DNA of 64,000 bases, from positions 2,811,319 through 2,875,318 of the forward strand of contig CACRXP010000008.1 of NCBI GenBank assembly GCA_902702965.1. The letters are read 5' to 3'. Shown piece by piece: positions 9,206 through 22,914 of the stretch. This stretch comes from Spirometra erinaceieuropaei (lineage: Eukaryota > Platyhelminthes > Cestoda > Diphyllobothriidea > Diphyllobothriidae). Under the pieces are notes generated by a model. That model searched no databases. It saw nothing but the letters and a program-made list of their open reading frames with translations, and had not been told where the DNA came from. A program made the position numbers and the translations under genes. Position 1 is the first letter of the stretch; every line of letters starts with the position of its first letter.

Positions 9206-12105
9206 TGTCAGTGAGTTAAAGGAGGAGGTATCAGAGATAATTGTGCAATTTATTGCGATATTTTACTCGTCAGTTAACATCTGAGTGATAGTTATATACC
9301 TTAGGAGTCCTAAATTAGTCATAGAGCTCCATGATCCAATTGACGAAGTCATGTCAATGTGCAGCGGTTAATTAATACCTTGCAAATATGGTTAAACACA
9401 ACTACCAATCTTTGGAAATTTGCACTTTCGTTTTCGAACCCACAGGACAAATGGAGAACTTGAAGCTTCAACACCTATGTACGTTTGCCTCAAATAAACA
9501 GTACTGAACCAAAATGAACCAGACAGTAGCGCGATGCCCCGTGAATCCAACACACATCCATCTCCGTCTTTATGAAAATAATTACGTATTAAACGGGTAA
9601 TTTTGTTAACTAAGCAAAAACATATCGTATTGAGAGGAGTTTTCACTAAATTTAAGGCACTTGTCGGCAGCGTACCACGGAAGGACGTTGGTGATTGCTA
9701 TTTTAACTCTTCTGGCAGTCAATTTTGTAAATGACGGTCCCGCGTTGCCTGACTGTATTGATTTTCCGGTGAAGTTAAAAATCGCACCGCAGTGTGCGCG
9801 GGGTAGGTTCGGGGGTATGAATGTCCGGTCGATGCCGTTCTAATGAAGGGGTCATGAAAAACCATTACAATCCTACGCAACATTCCCCATCTCTTGATGC
9901 AGAATACTGCGTTTGAGATAAGTTGAATGAAGGAGGAAGAGAATTAAAAACCACAGAGACTCGATAGAGTAAAGTCCTCTCCAGCATCTTTCCACGTTAA
10001 GAAATGGGAATCCTTCGCATAACTCCAGGGTGATCTACATTGATACCGCTTTGTTATGATTTTTATCTGGATAAATCCGCACTTAAAAGATGCGACAGAT
10101 TATGACTTGCTTAAGTGGTCCAGGCATAGGGACGTGGTTCACAGACTAAAAGTCAAGCAGTACAACAAGTGGTTAAAAATAAAAGTAGAAAATTAATAGG
10201 AAATCACATTTCAGCCTTTTAATCTGCTCCGAAACTGATGTACTATGCTGGAGTAAAGAATTAAGCTCGGAGCCATTAAGGCTAGTCTGGAAATGAGCTC
10301 CATAACAAGTGGAACTCCAGTGACCAAGCATTTGCCCATTAACAGGACTTACTATAGCGTTGTCATACATCCCTCGTGTGATTTCATCTCCATCACACGT
10401 GCGCTGTCTCCCACATATCTGTAGACACATGGACATGCTTTTGGCCCAGCCAGACACCAAAAATAACAAACAATAGCAAAGTTAAAGTGCACGCGACGGT
10501 TCACGTAACCTCCCACCGGCCTGTCACATGTCCCAACAACGAGGCGTTTGTTTTGATGACGTGCGTTAATAATGTCGCTTTTCCTACTTCGATGTATACG
10601 TTGCTAAAAGTAGGTACAGGAGAATTCAGATTTAATTATTCAGCAGCCGCCAAGCGCCAAGATCTATCTAAAATTAATTTCTTTGTCTATCTATCTGGAC
10701 GATTTCGTGTTTATTGATTTTTCGGTAAGTGGGGTATTTCTACCCACGCCCGTCGTTTTTGTAGGCACTGTTACTACTTATTTCCGACGGATAGTTCAGA
10801 TCGCCGCACTAGACGTTTCATGCAGTTACCATCAAGTCGTGTTAAGTAGCTCAGGTTACATGCTCTGCGGTTGGTCGCAAAATTAATTTCTAGTGTATTT
10901 TGTTATATTATTCACAGGCCTATGCTTTCGATTGTAACTGTGGCGGAAAAAAAGACTTCTCAGTTTTATCTCACAACATATTTGGACTTCCCACGCCAAA
11001 ACGATACTAGGGTTTCCGTCCGGAAATTGTCTACATAATCACTTAAAAACGCGTCGTTAGTTTGAAAGCTTCTCTTGATATAATAATATAATTTATCGAA
11101 CTGGTTATAAACATCGTCGGCATATTGCTACTTCAGCAATGGTGTTTGTTATGTTTACGGATTGCGTTTATAACCATTAAATATTTGACGATTAAGTAGC
11201 AATTTGGTAGATAGTTTGTTATGTTGTCAGATTATTGCTAGTATTTTGGTTGCTTTAGAACAGAATTGTATGCAAATTAAGTAAAATTTATTCAAAAAAT
11301 AAATTTCTAATGTTGCTGCAAATATGGCATATTTGTGTCCTTGCATTTGCCTGCCATATTCGACTGACCAATGGCTTTCGTTAGATTCATATTTTTGTAA
11401 TCCACTTGTTGCCTAGCTAGAGTTGAATTGGTAGTAAAAGTTGGATTTTTGATCATATCATCACCATCTGATTCAGCGATCCAGTCTTGTAGTAGGACGC
11501 GGTATTTCACTAGAGCAGATTAACCTCCACTACTTTTGTATCATTAACTTTTAGTTGATTTGAGTAAAAACCGAGGTTAAACGAATTTCTGGTTTTTTTT
11601 AAAGGTCAGATAAGTGTTTTCGCATACCTTTATTCGTCCTACACAAAAACACACATTTCCATCTGCTCAATAAGATTGGTGTGCTCAGTTTATTTTAATT
11701 TGGGGGGTCCTTCTATATACTAGCCGGTCTTCCAACCATACTACCCGGTCGGAAAGTTTTTTCCTTTGCAGCCTAGAACAGAAAACCCAAAAAGACAAAC
11801 GTTCGAATGTTTGGATGACGTTCTTACCAAACCCGTCAAGGGTGCCGACTCTAATTCACGCGGGCTCAGAATGCCACTTAGTTCTGCTAACCCGTGTACA
11901 CTGCGTCTAACAGATTATGACAAAGTGTTCACGCATGACAGACATTCAACCTGCTTTAAAGCTTGTTGGAAGAAACAGCCCAACACTCAACCGAAGCTTA
12001 CAATAATGGGACGTCTTTAGTAAGGGCACAGGGATCGTCCGAAGAAGATAATTTATGTTTGAGTCAAACACATAGTTTTTAAGTTAGTCAGATATCTGGA
12101 GGCCT
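9206..12105. other. AT-rich sequence without recognised features
   Basis: No domain-bearing frame on either strand. A stretch at about 11610-11710 resembles the end of the 1.2-kb unit that follows (shared 'caataagattgg' and 'ttattttaat' blocks), so an older, more diverged unit may lie here. Confidence 0.35.
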
Positions 12106-12109
12106 CGAT

Positions 12110-13330
12110 CAGAAGGTCACAAATAAACAACAAGTTTTGTCAGAAGGCGCTTGTTTTAAAAATTAGAAGAATAATTAATGAGTTGCTACGTTAATGCGCC
12201 ACTTTGGAGTCGAACTATAAATATGCCTTTTCAGTACATAAAATTCGTGAGGTGCTGCAGCCGGATTCAATAAAATATATATTTTTACTAACGAGTGATT
12301 GACGAGACTTGAAACATACAAGATTGCAACTGTTCCCCTTTCCACCAGACATAATTTTAGTGTCCTTCTGTAGGATGAAACACCCTAAGTAGACACCTAT
12401 TTTTCACAACCATAATGATCATCTGTTTCCTCGAGTAGATGCGGCCAGTAAGGCTTAACTAGGTCTGGTGTTAAAGCGATGGAATCCTTCATGACTGCCG
12501 TGGTCGCTGGCTCTATTTATGGGCTCGAGAATCAATCGAAAATGTCGGGCGAGCAGAGTTCAGTACGAGTGAAATATGACCCTCCGCATGTAATTTACGC
12601 TGCAAATGTTGTTACTTATTTTCGTTGGGTAGCTCGAATAGTTGCATCATAAATTTTTATGCCCATGGGGTGGGTTGGAATACATCCATTATGGGTGAGC
12701 GTGACATAATTTTACTCATAGACTCTCCGTATATGTTTCGCTGCCAAATTTGAAAAATTGTATTTCCGTTCTTATTCGCACTTAACTTAATGTTCGTTTT
12801 CTTTTTGATCGATTAGGTAATTAAACCTCACATGAATGCATGCACTTTGGTGTCTCAGCCTCATGCTAGGAAGTTTTCTTCTCTCGGCCCCATCGGAAAA
12901 ATACCACACTGGGATAATTTTAAATGAAATTTTGGCGCTTTATGCCCATTTCCGTAACCAATCCGATTAGGTGTTCACTAAAAACGTGGCCGCTCAAACT
13001 AATTTAGGCAAGCCTTTTGAAATGGAGGATTAGTTCATCTAGAGAAGAATTGTGCGGCCGAACTAGTTTTTTTTGTATATATTTTTTTATCTAGGAGGTT
13101 TTTTTGAGGATTTTTATTCGGGCCACGCAGTACGCCCCATCTCTGTCAGTCCTACAAGGCTGGTTTCCCTAATTTTATTTTTCAGGGTGGATATACCACA
13201 CTCCCCTTCAAAGCCTTATTTCCCGTGGTTGCGGTTGTTACTTTGGAGGCAGAAAGTCATCCATTTGGGTTTACTTGAAAGGCAAAAATAAGTAAATCTT
13301 TGTCTCCTCTGGCTGGGTTTACGCGTCTGT
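12110..13330 (+). repeat. 1.2-kb tandem unit, copy 1
   Basis: Matches 13335-14565 along its whole length in the same order. Shared landmarks include 'ccttttcagtacat' (12230 and 13455), 'aattttggcgctttatg' against 'aattttggagccttatg', and 'gtctcctctggctgg' (13302 and 14517). The offset is about 1215-1225 bases throughout. Many substitutions and small indels show the duplication is old. No coding frame is conserved between copies. Confidence 0.8.
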
Positions 13331-13334
13331 CAGC

Positions 13335-14565
13335 ACGCCAGGAAGGCACAGTTGAAATGGTCTGTTTTGTCGGGAAGCGTTTGTTTTGAAAGTTGTCAGA
13401 AGACATTATGAATTTTCACGTTAAAATGACTCCTTAAAGTCGGGCTAAAATTACACCTTTTCAGTACATGAAATTGTATGATGCGCAGCAGTCAGATGTA
13501 TATTTTTTACATATGTATTGATAGGTGAGACTTGAGACGGTCAACATCCCACTCGTTCCTCTTATCACCAACTTACTTTTGGTGTTCGTCGGTAGAGTGA
13601 ATCACCCTAGGTAGACAATTGTTCACCACAATCTTTATAATTACCTGCTTCCTCAAATAAATGATATCAGTAAGGTTTATCTAGGCCTGATATTAAAACG
13701 ATGAATGCTTTCACGAGTTATGCGGTTTGGCTCTGCCGACGGATTCGACAATGAATCGACAGTGCCGGACAAACAGAGTTCGGTAAGAGTGAATTATAAC
13801 CACTCACTTACAATTTACGCTGACAATATTGCTGTTTAATTTCTTTAGGTAGTTCGGATAGTTGTACTAGAAATTTTCATGCAGGTTCCACCATTGCCTG
13901 TGAGGTAGCTTGGAATACATGCGTAATGGGTGGACGTGAGATGATTTTCCTCGTAGACTCTTCATTAATGTTTCGCCGTCAGATTTGGGAATTTATGTCT
14001 TACTCGCATTTAATTGAGTGTTCTTTTTTCCAATCGATCCTAGAATTGCATCTCACATGACTATACGTATTTTGGGGTTTCAGCCCTATGCTATGAAAGT
14101 GCATTCGCTGGGTCCTCTCGGGAAAATAACTACATTGAGATTATTTAAGATGAAATTTTGGAGCCTTATGTCGATTTCCGTTACCAATGCCGTTGGATAC
14201 TGATTAAAACATGGCCTGTTCAAGCTTACGTAGGCAAGCTATTAGAAATTGAGGATTAGGTCACCAAAAGAGGAATTGTATGGCGGCAAGATTTTTTGGT
14301 ATATTTTTGACCTAGGTGTTTTGTGGATTTTTATTTGCCCCACAAAAACTCCCATTTGCACCAGTTCAGTAAGATTGGTTTCCTAATTTTTAATTCTTCG
14401 GCATGATTACACCACACTCCACTTCAAAGCTTCATTTCCCGCTGTCGAGCTGTTACTTTAGAGGTAGAAAGTCACCCACTTGGGTTTACTTGCACGGCAA
14501 AATATAAAAAGACCTTCGTCTCCTCTGGCTGGCTTTACACGTCTGTCAGCGCGCCTACACCGTAA
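13335..14565 (+). repeat. 1.2-kb tandem unit, copy 2
   Basis: Second copy, directly adjacent to the first and in the same orientation. The longest open frame here (14018-14203) is not preserved in copy 1, so the unit appears non-coding. It ends close to 14565, where 'cagcgcgcctacacc' departs from copy 1. Confidence 0.8.
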
Positions 14566-14896
14566 TCCCCCCGCTCACCAAACCAAACAACCAATAAACT
14601 TTTCCGAAAATAGACTGTCAGGTGTGACTTCACTTGACAAGGCGCACGTGCCCGCGCTAGCGTTCCCCATAGGACGCTGCGAAAAGATCCAAAGGATGGT
14701 CCAGACGAAAAGACGACAATCTGTATTTTCTAAAAAGACGGAGTTGCTCCCACCTCCATGAAAGGAAATTATTCATTCCTCAAAGGCCCAAAACAGCATA
14801 CTGATGTGAAGCCAGCAATATTTGTTACTGTTATGCGCTGCCTTGGAGTCGACCCGCGGAAAAAGTATGAAAGCGCTGGCATAGGCCACCAAGGAG

Positions 14897-15813
14897 TACA
14901 CAGCTGGGAATTATGGCTAACATTCGCATGAAATATCATCCGAAACTGCGAAATGCGTTTTCGTTTCAAAAAGATTAATTAGGTAGGGTTGTAAAACTAG
15001 TCAGCTTGCAACATAGTTCTATAGCATTTCGACTACCTCAGAATGCCGGCTTTCGGATGAACTTCCGCCCAACTGCATGAAAAAACTACATTCTGTAAAA
15101 AAGACTACTTAATTAGCATGAAGTTTTCTCATTGATTTTCGATGCCCTTAAAAATTCATTTATATTTCATGGAAAACATGCATAAAAATATTCCTTATTT
15201 TGCTCATTTGGTAGGCTGTGCCGTTACATTTGGATTCACTATTTCCAAACTGCAAGCCATATATTTTCTGTGTACGGAAAGCCTTGCATTTCTCTACGGT
15301 ATTAAGAGGCGACTATATGGGTGTCATAAAATTTGGCAGTGGATTTGGCCCATATTTTTAACTTTACAAGCCACATTAGAAAATGCACGGGTGCGATGCT
15401 TTTGATTGGGCAGTTCATGGTATCAAAAATATCACAATAAAAAACTTTTTAAAAATCGAAATATACCCTTCGTTCGAGTATAAAGTTTAACACAGACGTC
15501 ATTCTCTGCTGAACGAGCAAAAGAATGAATATTTTTATGCCTGTTTTCCATGAAATATAAATGAATTTTTAAGGACATCGAAAATCAATGAGAAGAATGC
15601 ATGCAATGTAAGAAGTAATTTCTTTCAGAGCGCAGTTTTTGTATGTAGTCGAAAGGCAGTTTGCCCAAAAGCAGGCATCCTCAGGTAGTTGAAATATTAT
15701 AGCATTATGCTGCAGGCTGGCTAGTTTTACAATCCTACTTAATTAATCTTTTCAAAACGAAGACGCATTTTGAAATTTCGTTCAATATTTCAGGAGTAAG
15801 CCCACCTACTGTA
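14897..15813. mobile_element. MITE family 1 copy (long inverted arms, TA-flanked)
   Basis: Left end degenerate, right end CCACCTACTG followed by TA. The two arms (about 370 bases each) are reverse complements, for example 'cggaaagccttgc'-flanking blocks and the outer 'gattaatt'/'aattaatc' segments. The central non-repeated part is in the opposite orientation to the copies at 19.2, 24.7 and 38.5 kb. No transposase is encoded. Confidence 0.8.
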
Positions 15814-15814
15814 T

Positions 15815-16879
15815 GGTATTCGCTAAACACACAGTGCCTAGGACGGTGTCCTATGCGTACTTGAAACAAGGCTCAACAAGCAGGCATTTTTGTTCTCATG
15901 GAGGGTCTGGCGATCTCAGTGATATAAACAGTGTTAATTTTGACTCTTTACACCCACAGGACCTCCCAGGATTCAGGGATCAAATTTAACCCTCCTTGCT
16001 CACTTTGCAGCTTCTTTCGGCAATGAAAATTAACAGGTTTCGGGCGTGCAAAATCGACCAAAATGGTGTTAGTCCATTCCAGTACGAATACATACTTGTT
16101 CACCTCCAGTGAAGGCTGACAGTTGCGGATAGCAATGGCGAAGTCTCGATTTTCGACCTTGTTGATCTAGCGGCTTGGTTTCATTTTTTAAAACCTGGAC
16201 GCTGGATGTGTATTACTTTGTGGCTGTTCGCAGATACTGGAGGGTCATTGACGGGTTGAAGGGGGGGAGGGGAGGAGAGAACACTTCAAAAACGGCTGCT
16301 GTTCTAACCTTGCCTTCCCGTGTAAATGGACGTTTAGTAAAAAGGACTTTTTCGGCACTTTTTCTTGGAGATCCTTCGGAGTGCTGTGTGAGGGGTAGCA
16401 GGCGTCAGTCTCCGAGATCGAGGCAAAGCATACCAAAGTAGTCGAAAGACTAGGCGGTTGTTCTGAAACCGAGGATGGGGGGAGGTTTCAATTCTTATAT
16501 CCGACACCGTAACTTGATATTTGAAAGTTCGATTACAGTGCACGTTTGGAAATTCACCAGCTCAGTTACGAGTTTGCATGCAATGCTAGAATCTCAGCAC
16601 GGTTTCACGAGGCTGGAGGTAGAATCGATTGAAAGAAAATTTTGCGTAATTATCTAGAGAAAAAACATAAATTTGGACGTATAGAACATGTTCTAGTGGT
16701 TATTAATTAAAATATCAAGGTGGATCACAAGAAACAGGCGAAAATCATAAACCAGGAGCACACGAATATTCAGCCTTTATCGTTTATATCAGTGTGCATC
16801 AAGAAAATAAGCGATAATTACTGCATTCGCAGACAACCAATGGAACTGCTCATTTCATTTGTCGGTGGTGTTTACCTTG
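15815..16879. other. No recognisable feature
   Basis: Short frames on both strands around 16175-16540 overlap each other and have no domain. A purine-rich tract (ggggggaggggaggag) lies at about 16261. Confidence 0.3.
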
Positions 16880-17868
16880 TACAGTGCGTGACCGATCTCA
16901 TGAAATGTTGGCCAAAATTCTGCAATGCGTTTCCGATTAGGAAGGATTACTTAAGTGGGTTTGTTATACTGATTATCATGCAGCATCACCCTATAACATT
17001 TAGGACCCGCCAGGATGTCGGCTTTTGAATGCACTTCTTTTTGACCTCCTGCAGAAACCACACTCGGTAAAATGTCTACTTAAGTAGCATATATATTTCC
17101 TATTGATTTTCGATAGTCTTATAAATTCAAATATATTTTATAGAGAACATGCACAAAATATGCTTTTTGCTCATTTGGTAGGAAATCACATTGTCCTCAT
17201 ATTTTATGTCCGAATAAAATTTTTATTTAAGTTTTAAAAAAGTTTCTAATCATGAAATTTTCAAGACCGTGCGATGTCCATACACGCAAGACCGCACATG
17301 TCCGTTTACCAATGCTTTTAATGAAGCGCACAACACAGTCTCGATTCATTGCAACATTTCATGAACTCTATGTGGTATCTTCTTAAAGGCATAAAGGAAT
17401 ATATGGCTTTCTTTGCGCGGAAAGCATGCACCTTGTAGACTGAAATTGCTAAACGCTGGTGCAATGGCAGATTAGGCTGAAAATTATTCGGGGAGTGGGA
17501 AACTTTTCCAAAACCTAAATTTACTCCGTCTTCAAGCATGAAATGTAAAGTCGACGTGATATGCTACCAAATGAGCAAAAAAGCATATTTTTGTGCATGT
17601 TCTCTATAAAATATATTTGAATTTACAAGACTATCGAAAACCAATAGGAAAAATGCATACTATCCATGTAGTCATTTTTAACGAGTGTGCTTTTTGTAGG
17701 GGCTCAAAAAGGAGTATATTCAAAAGCCGACATCCTGGTGCGTCCGAAACGCTATAGGGTTATGCTGCATGATAATCAGTATAACAACCCCACTTAAGTA
17801 GCCCTTCCTAATTGGGAACGCATTACAGAATTTCGGTCAACATTTTCTGAGATCGGTCACGCACTGTA
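16880..17868. mobile_element. MITE family 2 copy, both ends present
   Basis: Ends are TA-CAGTGCGTGACCGATCTCA on the left and the reverse complement of the same, with TA outside, on the right (target TA duplicated). Arms pair over several hundred bases. Related to family 1 by shared internal blocks (catgaaatg, aaggattacttaa, acttaagtag) but with a different terminal 20 bases. It encodes no protein. Confidence 0.85.
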
Positions 17869-18194
17869 GTTCGGGAGAACATGCAGAGTTCATGGAACGC
17901 TAGGACTCCCTTATTCTCACTGTTAGGAAAAGCGTAATAACTCGGACAACTACTAGACACATCCGTGACAGCTCAATAGTAGAAAAACAGAAGAAACTTG
18001 TTAGGGTATGAAATTCTAACGAATGATACCTGTTTCCTCAAGGTCATTAAAGGAACTGAAACAGCCAAAACTGTGTTACTGATAAGGTCAAACTGTCAAC
18101 CTTCTGCCATAGTGCATGTAGCCATGATAGCTCGACCGTACCTCCGACAATATCCACCGTGTGCTCCAAAGCAAGGTAAATCAGGCACGGTTAC

Positions 18195-18455
18195 TTGCTT
18201 AGTTTATGGTGAATGTAGAGTTGCGCAGCGTCCACCGCACTCCCTCCTCCTCCTCCCCACCTGGGCTCGGTATCAAGACATAGTCAAGAAGATTAGAGGC
18301 GGGTGGGCGTAGGTGGACAGCGCGACCGAGCCTGCGCCTTGACGGTCCAATCCACACCCCTGATCCACAACAAACACTCGACCAGCCAGCAGGAGCGCAA
18401 GCGCATCTGCCGCCACGGAACCAAATATCGGAGAACTGCCAACGCAAACCAGGCT
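18195..18455 (-). repeat. Repeat B core segment
   Basis: On the minus strand it shows the ordered blocks 'tgttgtggatcaggggtgt', 'cttcttgactatgtcttga', 'ccgagcccaggtggggagg' and 'gggagtgcggtgga', shared with plus-strand copies at 35.5, 42.5, 45.8 and 62.8 kb. Confidence 0.7.
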
Positions 18456-18829
18456 GGCCTGAAAAGTTAGTCTCTTAGGCGCCAAAAATTGGTATTTGTA
18501 TTTATAAGTTTGCTATGATCGGCACTTGTATTGATTACTACTTTCTTTCTCACCGGTTCGAACTCCTCCAGCCACAGGCTCCCGTCACCACTGAAGCCCC
18601 CCTCCCCATTCCAATTTCAATAAGCATTCTTGAGAAGACAGATGTCATTCACCAGCAGTACGGTCCACGACAAGTAGCATCTGCATGAAGTGGCGTCCTC
18701 ACTCCATGCTTGATTCTAAAAAAAATTACTTTGTGCTGAACCATCACCTTGTGATTCCAGATGTCTCAAAGAAAGCCGGTTTTAGGCATCTGAACAAAGT
18801 TGGTTTAAAATAAGTCCCTTTATCGGAAA

Positions 18830-19090
18830 GTATAACTGACCCCAGGGTACAACGGAACGAGCAAATCCCGTAGCGTGACGGTGAATATTCCCGATTACAA
18901 CCGTCAGAATACCGAGCTTTTAGTTCATTAATGGAGTGTTAAACCAAAAGCCAAAAAAACCAAAAGAAATCGGGTTTCGATTTAAGATTATCAAAATCTG
19001 CCCTTGGGGTTACCTCCCTGACGACGGCTCATAGGTCAGAGATTGTGTTCTCAGTCTCTCATGTCTTTGTAGATCTTACCTCCTGTGTAC
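18830..19090 (+). mobile_element. Decayed retrozyme-like unit (tail, leader, hammerhead remnant)
   Basis: Contains 'cagggtacaacggaacgag' (tail block), 'aatattcccgattacaacc' (leader block) and a degenerate hammerhead at about 19019-19065 (CTGACGACGGCTCATAGGTC, then AGAGATT in place of GAAAT). The order tail then leader then ribozyme equals that at 59.3-59.7 kb on the other strand, so these units probably occur as tandem copies. Confidence 0.5.
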
Positions 19091-19198
19091 TTACAAGTCA
19101 CTTTGCGACCACCCAGGCGGAATTAAGACTGAGCTCCAAGATACAATGGGAGGAATATGTTCGTCACTAAATTGGCGAAGTCCTTCCGCCGCATTATC

Positions 19199-20139
19199 TA
19201 CAGTACGCTAAGTGGACTAACTCATGAAATGTCAATCTACATCCCGAAATGCGTTTCCGTTTCGAAAAGATTAATTGAGTACGGAAGTAAAACTAGTCAG
19301 CCTGTAACATAATTCTATAATATTTCAGTTATCTCAGGATGCCGGCTTTGGAACGAACTTCCTTCCGGCTGCATGCAAAAATTACATTCCGTAAAAAATA
19401 ACTACTTACGTAGGGTGCATTTGTGCTCATTAATATTTTATGCCCCTAAAATTTCAATTACATTTCATGGAAAACATGCCTAAAGCTATTCATTCTTCCA
19501 CTCATTCAGTAGATAATTACGTCTTCTTCCAATTTTATACTCAAAGGAGGGACATAATTCGGTTTTAAAAACGTTTCTAATTGTGAGACTTTTAAATACC
19601 GTGAAATAACCTTTCATAAATCGTAATACCTCTGCCTTTACCGATGTGACTTGTAAAGTTAACTATATGGATCAAGTCCACTGCTTAATTTTATGAACCC
19701 CATATGGTTTCCCTTTATTCCGTACGCGGAAAATACATGCCTTGTAGTTTGGGAACCCTAAATCGAAATGCAGCGGTAGAGCGGGTTCAAAATTATTCGG
19801 GAAATGGAACACTTTTTTAAAACCGAATCATGTCCATCCTTCGAGTTTCAAATTGGAAGAAGACGTAAGTATCTACCGAATGAGCGAAGGAATGAATATT
19901 TTTATGCATGTTTTCCATGAAAAATACATGCTGCTTAAGTAGTCATTTTTACAGAGTGCGGTTTTTACATGCAGCCGGAAGGAAGTTCTTTCGAAAGTCG
20001 GCATACTACGGTAACTGATATATTATAGAATCATGTTGCAGGCTGATTAGTTTAACAAAAATAACTAATTAATCTTTTCGAAACAAAAAACCATTTCAGA
20101 ATTTCGTTTGACATTTCATGAGTTAGCTCTCCTACTGTA
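19199..20139. mobile_element. MITE family 1 copy
   Basis: Left end TA-CAGTACGC, right end CCTACTG-TA. Inverted arms and a central block like those of the other family members. No coding capacity. Confidence 0.85.
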
Positions 20140-20536
20140 TGTTCACAGCTGTGGAATTGACCTTCCTGTGTGTCACGGTTCCCGATCCTATATCCAACTT
20201 TTTTTACGCATGCATGATTCTAACTCCAATCCAAATACTAATCTCCGGGGTCCGATTAGCTTTTTACTTCTAACGACACATCTGTGAACCATGGCTAATT
20301 TTTTGATGGGCATCCTGATCAATAAGCCCTTGGTAGCACACCTAACGACCCGTAAAATGTGTTTCTTCTGACGCAGGTAAATGTGAGGTCTGAGAGAACA
20401 TGTGGATATGTGATTCCGGAGTTTGTCGGATAGATTTCGTGCAACATTCCATCCAGCATCATTTCTGGTGCCCCTCAGATTTTTGTAGTGAGTGTGGGTG
20501 CATTTGAAGGGCACTCTATCATACCTCCACTCGCGC
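20140..20536 (-). other. Unrecognised sequence between two MITEs (145-aa minus ORF, 20188-20625)
   Basis: A 145-residue minus-strand frame starts inside the next MITE and crosses this gap. It is rich in Arg, Lys, His and Cys but shows no ordered zinc-finger or other domain. It could be a scrap of a LINE tail; that is only a guess. Confidence 0.2.
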
Positions 20537-21403
20537 GTCTCAGGATGCCAGCTTTTGAATGAACTTCCAACCGGCTGCATGCGAAAACTACACTCTGTAA
20601 AAAGGACTACATGAGTAGCATGCATTTTTTTTCATTGATTTTCGATTCCCTTAAAGATTCAATTATATCTCATGGAAAACATGCATACAAATATTCATTC
20701 TTTCGTCCATTCAGTAGTAAATGACGTCTTCGTTCAATTTTATTCTCGAAGACAGGGCATAATTCGATTTTTAAAAAGTCCCTAATTGTGAGATTTTTTA
20801 GCACCGTGACATGGCTCTTCATAAAATGTCATGTCTCTGCATTTACCAATGTGGTTTGTAAAGGTAACAATGTGGTTCAAATCCACTACTTAATTTTATG
20901 AACCCCATATGATCTCCTCTTAATACGGTAGAGAAATGTATGGTTTTCCATAGGCGGAACTTATACGGCTTGTAGTTTTGGAACCCTGAATGCAACTGTA
21001 ACGGCAGGTCGGGTTCAAAATTATTCGGGAATTGGAAAAGTTTTGTAAAACCAAATTATACCCTTTCTTGGAGTGGAAAATTGAAAGACGTAAGTTCCTA
21101 CTGAATGAGCGAAGGAATGAACATTTTTATGCATGTTTGCCGTGCAATATAACTGAATTTTTAAGAGCATCGAAAATCAATGAAAAGACGCATGCTATTC
21201 ATGCAGTCATTTTTAAGGAGTTTGGTTTATAGATGCTGCCAGAAAAAAGTCCGTTCGAAAGCCGGCGTCCTGCAGTAAGTGAATAATTATAGAATTAGGC
21301 CGCAGGATGATTAGTTTTACAACCCTACTTAATTGATCTTTTCGAATCGGAATCACATTTCGAAATTTCTGTTGAAATTTCATGAGTTAGCCCATTTACT
21401 GTA
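20537..21403. mobile_element. MITE family 1 copy, left end missing
   Basis: Starts abruptly inside the left arm ('caggatgccagcttttgaa') and runs to a normal right end (CCCATTTACTG-TA). It lies in the same orientation as the preceding MITE, 400 bases away. Confidence 0.8.
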
Positions 21404-21404
21404 T

Positions 21405-22345
21405 AAGAACCGTGTCTCCTAAATCATCCTCTAACCTATGGCAACCATACAGAGGACATAGGTCTGTTTCCAACAAGTCTTTATCGGGAACATGTTAAAC
21501 CGATCTGATCCGATGGATCCTGACTATCTGACAACACTCAACACAATCAGATAACAACCATAATGGTTCCCATTGATGAGGATGTATCGCACAAAGATGT
21601 TTGTTTGGCAGTCAGAATTCTCTTTCTCTACTGAGCATTGCAAATTTGCGAAAATGTACAAAAGAGTCCAGCAGCAAACTATGATTGACACACGCCTACG
21701 CCACAATAGCTGGCTGGATGAAATTATCCGACACGAATCAATCGCAGTCTCTCCCATCCAGACCGATGTACCTACTGACTGGCTTTGCCCCAAACGCAAA
21801 CTATCCCGAAGCATTTGCTGTCCTCCATTAATGGACAGGCCCTAACGGCGCAGACAGGGTGTGCACCTGGCCTCCATCGCGTGCACCACCATATGAGACA
21901 AGTGGTCTTGCCTGCCTGCTTTTAATTAGCAATCGTGGCGGCAAGTGGCGATGAATTGTCTGTTTGACTTTCTACATTGGGACCATAAGCGGATATTTCT
22001 AGACGACTCCCTTCCTATCTAGCTGGCCAAGTCTGTCTTTCGTCTGCAGTGCAAGAAAGCTCAGGAAAATCCGTAACATCACAGAGGTCGTCTTTAGTGT
22101 GCCTATGAAGGGCCAAATTTAACAAATCGGCGATCCTACTTATAATTTAAGAAGGAGTAAAATACAGCCGGAGTATTATTTCTTTTTCCCCGGAGATAAT
22201 ATTTTTCCGAGAAGTCTGAAAACTGAATGGTGTTGACATTAGACTCCACCGATTAAAGTGATCCTGCGATCCTTCAAAATGTCCGGAAATGCATAAAAAA
22301 TTAAAAAAATAGAGAACATGAACCGTATACTCACAAGGACAGTCA
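21405..22345. other. No recognisable feature
   Basis: Two overlapping frames on opposite strands at 21524-21845 have no domain and look like chance openings. Confidence 0.3.
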
Positions 22346-22912
22346 ATAAATGTGTTAACTAATGAAATGTTTCCCGAAAATCTAAAATTTGATTCCGATT
22401 CGAGGCGGTTACTGATGCTGAGTTGCAATATTCATACCACACAGTATAATCACCAAATTTTCCTGTCAGGCCAAGATGTTAACTTTTCAACAAGCTTCCT
22501 TCCGGGCACCTGCAAAAAACGCACTCTACAAAAATGCCCACTTAAGTAGTGCTAATTTTTCCGGTGGGTTTTTGGTGTCCATACAAATCCAAATATACTT
22601 CATAGAAGACAGGCACAAAATATTCTTAATTGTGTCCATTCGGTAGTAATTTAATCTATAGACTGCATTTGAGTTTGGGGGGGGGTGTCACAAATAAATG
22701 AAAAATCATGCTGCCTCAGTATCCATTTTAGCATGCATGAATTGTGCAAACGCCTGAAGTAGAACTCATTAAAAAAACCGGCGTCTTGCTGTGGATGAAA
22801 TATCAGGGGACTAAGCCGCACGATAATTAATATAACAGCCCAACTTAAATAATTTTTTTAAATCAGGAACGCGCTTTAGGATTTTGATTAACACTTTATG
22901 GGACAGCACATG
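22346..22912. mobile_element. Degenerate, shortened MITE (family 1/2 related)
   Basis: Left 'ttaactaatgaaatg' and right 'ttgattaacactttatggg' correspond to the family ends. Internal blocks 'cacttaagtag' and 'cgtcttgctg' are recognisable. The centre is mostly deleted and contains a G tract (about 22677-22685). Confidence 0.55.
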
Positions 22913-22914
22913 TA

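Noticed and set aside
21524..21845. Paired frames on opposite strands as a gene
   Set aside because: Both openings cover the same bases, neither has a motif, and no supporting context was seen.
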